From: Amia ocellicauda
Lineage: Eukaryota > Chordata > Actinopteri > Amiiformes > Amiidae
Length of the DNA: 64,000 bases
Assembly: GCF_036373705.1 (NCBI RefSeq)
Contig: NC_089851.1
Coordinates: 1,699,001 to 1,763,000, forward strand
Direction: 5' to 3'
Shown: positions 60,715 to 64,000 of the stretch, piece after piece
How positions within the stretch are numbered: position 1 is the first letter of the stretch
How the letters are laid out: each line of letters opens with the position of its first letter
Translations under genes and position numbers: made by a program
The notes under the pieces: generated by a model
The model's input: only the letters and a program-made list of their open reading frames with translations
Told to the model about the DNA's origin: nothing
Databases searched by the model: none

Positions 60715-61085
60715 AAAGTGTCTCAGTGAGGTGTTGGGCACCACGAGCCCCAGAACAGCTTCAATGCTCTTGGCACAGATTCTACGAGTCTCTGGACTCT
60801 ACTGGAGGGATGAACACTACTGGTGTTCAATTGGGTTGAGATCTGGTGACTGTGAAGGCCATAGCATATGATTCACATCATTTTCATACTTATCACACCA
60901 TTCAGAGACCATTGTCATCCTGGAAGAGCCAGGAAAATGCCCACCACAGCATAACAGAGCCTCCGGACCCCCTCACTGTAGGGGTCCAGCAGTCAGGCCT
61001 GTCCCATTCTCTTGGTGTCCCACACATGCACTCGCCCACTTGTCCAGAATATGGTGAAGGATGACTCATCTGACCATTGTCACCC
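60715..61085 (-). pseudogene. Decayed Tc1-like transposase fragment
   Basis: Minus strand has WSDESSFTIF, GRVHVWDTKRMGQA, then [13 protein letters not shown] in broken frames, and ends near SIEAVLGLV. Terminal repeats are not recognisable. An older, fourth Tc1-type family. Confidence 0.7.
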
Positions 61086-61324
61086 ATCTATATATATCCC
61101 TTTGTTACACAGAGAAGACACAAAGTCTTGCTAGTATACTACTGCAATTATGATTACCTTTTTTTTATATAATTTCCTTGAGTTAAAATGTATCAGATAC
61201 AATTATCAGTAATAAGGCGATTAATAAGTCTATTGCACAGCTTCACTTAATTTCAATAAAATCATGTATCATATATTTCCGCAAAATGTTGTTCATACAG
61301 CCAAGGATATAGCACTAACACATT

Positions 61325-61382
61325 ATTATTATAAGTATTATTAGTAGTAGTAGTAGTAGTGGTAGTAGTAGTAGTAATAGTA
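61325..61382. repeat. TAG/TAT microsatellite
   Basis: (TAG)n with TTA units, next to a LINE start. Confidence 0.9.
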
Positions 61383-62689
61383 TCTCTCTTTGCTGATGTT
61401 GTTGCCTCCTTCTCCTCCAAGATCACAGACCGTCTCTCCTGCCTCGCTGACCTTGTAATCTCTGGGACTGCTCTCGCCTCGTTCTCCTCCTACCTCAGTG
61501 ACCGGTCCTACCAAGTGAGGCATGGCGAGGTTCCTCATCCACCCCCCAACCTCTCCTCACAGGCGTACCCCAAGGCTCTGTCCTGGGTCCGCTCCTGTTC
61601 TCTCTCTACACTCGCTCCCTGGGCCCCCTCATCGCTTCCCATGTTTTCTCTTACCATTTTTATGCAGATAATGCTCAGATCTTCCTGTCTTTTCCCTCCT
61701 CCTGACCCTCTTGCATCTCTTCCTGTTTGTCTGCTATCTCCACCTGGATGCACTCAACCTCAACCTCTCCAAATTGGATCTCTTCTTTCTCCCACACTCT
61801 TCTTCACCTTCTGCTGATCTCTCCATCTCAATCCCGTTGGAATCCACCACACTCTCTCCTTCTTCTTCCACTAAGAACCTAGGAGTCACCCTCGATCCTG
61901 TGCTCTCCTACACCCAGCACATCACCACGCTGACACGCACCTGTAGATTCTTCCTGAGCAACATACGCCGGATCCGTCCCTTCCTCATCGACTACTGCTC
62001 ATCCAGTCACTGGTCCTCTCCCGCCTGGACTACTGCAAATCCCTCCTGGCCGGCCTGCCTGCTACTACTACCCGCCGCTCCAGCTCATCCAGAACTCTGC
62101 GGCTCGTCTGGTGTCTCTCTGCCCCGATTCGCACATGCTACTCCACTGCTCCGCTCCCTCCACTGGCTCCTGATAGCGGCACGCATTCAGTTCAAGACAT
62201 TGACCCTCACCTACCGCTGTCTCGACCACACTGCACCAAGCTACCTGCAGACACTCGTCTCTCCATACATCCCCTCCAGAGCACTGCGCTCCTCCAGTGC
62301 CAGAAGACTAACTCTGCCTCCTCTCCACTCTCCCTCCTCCAGAGCCGCTCCTTCTCATCCCTGAACCCTAAATGGTGGAACGACCTTCCCACCGAAGTCA
62401 AAACAGCAGAGTCCCTGACCTCCTTCCGGCACTTACTCAAGACACATCTTTTCAGACAGTAGTTATAACTTAGTAATTTACTCTCCTTTAAGATAGCACT
62501 TATACAACACCTTTTCATACCTCTTGCTTTGCTTTACTAGTACTTATATTGTTTATTGTGATTTCCCCTATGCTCCCTTTCTTTTGGCCCTTGACTGTGA
62601 CTTAACATGTTGTCTGCACTTATCAGCTTTTATAATTTAGGACGTAAGATGTTTTGTATTAATACTAGCATTAGAAATAGCATGTATAC

Positions 62690-63190
62690 AGACTGAGCAA
62701 ATTAGATTTACCAGGCTAAGCAAAGTTCAACAAAGTACATTTGTTAGAAATTCCTCCTACGATAAAAGGACCACACAGTGAAGAGAGAGCCCACAGCTGT
62801 TTGTCTGTTAAAAGTCTATCTGTTGACTTAATTGATTCCCAGACAGGCAGGAGCTGTCTTTGATAATGATTGAGGGACAGTTGTAAAAGATGACCGTAGG
62901 ACCGGACTTCTTTGCAAAAATATCAAAGAAAGTAATTTGGTTTGCGGATCCCAGATCTCCCCCCTGGACGACAGATCGTAAATAGACTCGGGCTCCCTCG
63001 GGCCTTTTGATTGGATGAACGTCCACAACATTCTACATAATTTTCCTATAAAGCTTCACTCATGTTTGTAAACAATAAGTTCTTACTGAAGGAATTCCCT
63101 GACATGGTGCTTCCAAGCCGGCTTGTTAATAAAGTTCTATTTGCTTTATCTCAACAACTTTTCCAATTATTTCCAAGAAGGGTTCAACAG
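62690..63190 (+). mobile_element. Possible solo LTR inserted in the L2 LINE
   Basis: About 500 bp that breaks the LINE 3' region. It has a TATA-like CTATAAAG near 63048 and an AATAAAG poly(A)-like signal near 63128, about 80 bp apart, as in LTRs. Exact TG/CA ends and a target duplication could not be fixed. A related, diverged copy is at 52336-52545. Confidence 0.35.
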
Positions 63191-63291
63191 TGTAAATTGG
63201 AATTTGTAAAATGTATTATGCCTTGAACTGCACTGTATTATTGCACTTTGTATTGCGCTTATATTTTGTTGCCCTGGACAAGGGCATCTAC

Positions 63292-63294
63292 TAA

Positions 63295-63325
<31 letters not shown>

Positions 63326-63326
63326 A
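63292..63326. repeat. AAAT microsatellite (LINE tail)
   Basis: (AAAT)n directly after the L2-type 3' end. Confidence 0.9.
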
Positions 63327-63339
63327 AAGGCATTACTAC

Positions 63340-64000
63340 AGCTTTTTTTGATTTAAAAAAATATTATTATTATTATTATGGCATTACAGATTACAGGCTA
63401 TAATTGGTACCTATTTTCTCTACTAAAAGTGACAGCACTGCAGCTCAGATAAATTATTATTCAATGCAATTATGAATATGAACAAAGTAACATTATAATA
63501 AAATACTATCACAGCGTGTCCATTATTCATAGCAAAATGCTTTAAAAAATTACTTTTTTTTAACAGATGCTTTAATTTCTTGAGAGTTGTGTGTTTTGGG
63601 ATTGTTTTTATTTGGAATGTGCTTGTTTGGGCATTCATTACTATTAGCCTACATTTGACATCACGAGATGATTCTCAGAAAACCATTAGCTAAATTTGTC
63701 AAAGTTTGCACAGAATAACACAAGTCTTATATCATATAGTCATGAAGGTTCAATGCAACGAACTTGCAGAGTTAGTGCGGAGCTGCGTACTAACCACGGG
63801 ACCATCTCCAGTTAGGTGCTGCTTTCAGTTTCTTGCACTTGACCTTAAATGTTCAATACATTATTTAACCATTTTCTATGCAACTTTCACCCAAGTTGCA
63901 GTTTGACTTGTACTTCAAGAAGCAATGGTCATAATTTTAATAATTCATAACTATGCAATTATTGTTTGTGGTAGTGTTGTAATTTAGTTTGTCTAATGAT
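63340..64000. other. No gene seen
   Basis: AT-rich sequence without recognisable exon, RNA gene or repeat. The signal-peptide exon of the SRCR gene may lie here, between 57.6 and 63 kb, or beyond the window. Confidence 0.4.

Larger units (their letters stand above)
61384..63330 (+). mobile_element. L2-type LINE, 5'-truncated, broken, interrupted near its 3' end
   Basis: Plus strand encodes parts of an L2-clade reverse transcriptase: [18 protein letters not shown], then a [11 protein letters not shown] block in another frame, FYADNAQIF (degenerate YADD), KNLGVTLDPVLSYTQHI, and LTLTYRCLDHTAPSYLQTLV. Coding decay is heavy. The 3' end, CCCTGGACAAGGGCATCTAC followed by (AAAT)n at 63292-63326, is the typical L2 tail, but it is separated from the body by an LTR-like insertion at about 62690-63190. 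Confidence 0.75.

Overview
This window is vertebrate genomic DNA from a ray-finned fish. The coding sequence is split into short exons with GT/AG introns. It is rich in Tc1-type DNA transposons, CR1/L2-type LINE pieces, TA and GA microsatellites and minisatellites. The species cannot be named from the sequence. A CR1-like LINE with an 8-bp 3' tail, plus several Tc1 families with 29-bp or IR/DR ends, would fit a non-teleost such as gar, bowfin or sturgeon, or an early teleost (inference).

Three protein-coding genes can be assembled exon by exon, with intron phases that agree. (1) Plus strand, 3493-14602: a complete 8-exon gene for a predicted secreted 534-residue protein with a signal peptide, one C-type lectin domain, four fibronectin type III domains and a Cys-containing tail. 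Two DNA transposons sit in its first intron and CR1 pieces in introns 2 and 6. (2) Minus strand, 21947-18470: lrrc24, four coding exons, 535 residues, with leucine-rich repeats, an Ig domain, one membrane span and a conserved cytoplasmic tail. (3) Minus strand, 57592-43967: a group B scavenger receptor cysteine-rich (SRCR) receptor of the WC1/CD163 type. It has nine SRCR exons, short linkers, a stalk, one membrane span and a tail spread over small exons that carry YEEI, YDDV, YDDV, YDDI and YDDI tyrosine motifs. Its signal-peptide exon was not found.

Layout: 1-2560 holds a dispersed repeat, a 45-bp minisatellite and two Tc1 remnants. 3493-14602 is the lectin/FN3 gene. 14603-18469 is intergenic. 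18470-21970 is lrrc24. 22958-24455 is a dead Tc1 copy. 25212-25516 is a small hAT-type element with an 8-bp target duplication. 26000-43960 is mostly gene-free, with a CpG island at about 36270-36680 that may be a promoter. 43967-57592 is the SRCR receptor gene, interrupted by a LINE, two DNA transposons and minisatellites. 57891-64000 is a transposon graveyard: a Tc1 copy, Tc1 and LINE remnants, and an LTR-like insertion inside an L2-type LINE.

The lectin/FN3 protein and the SRCR receptor both look like extracellular recognition proteins built from phase 1-1 exons, the arrangement that allows domains to be shuffled or skipped. Nothing shows that they work together. The most notable items are the lectin plus four FN3 architecture, the paired loss of two disulfide-partner cysteines in two of the nine SRCR domains, a nearly intact DD36E Tc1/mariner transposon, and minisatellites that abut the splice acceptors of two signalling-tail exons.
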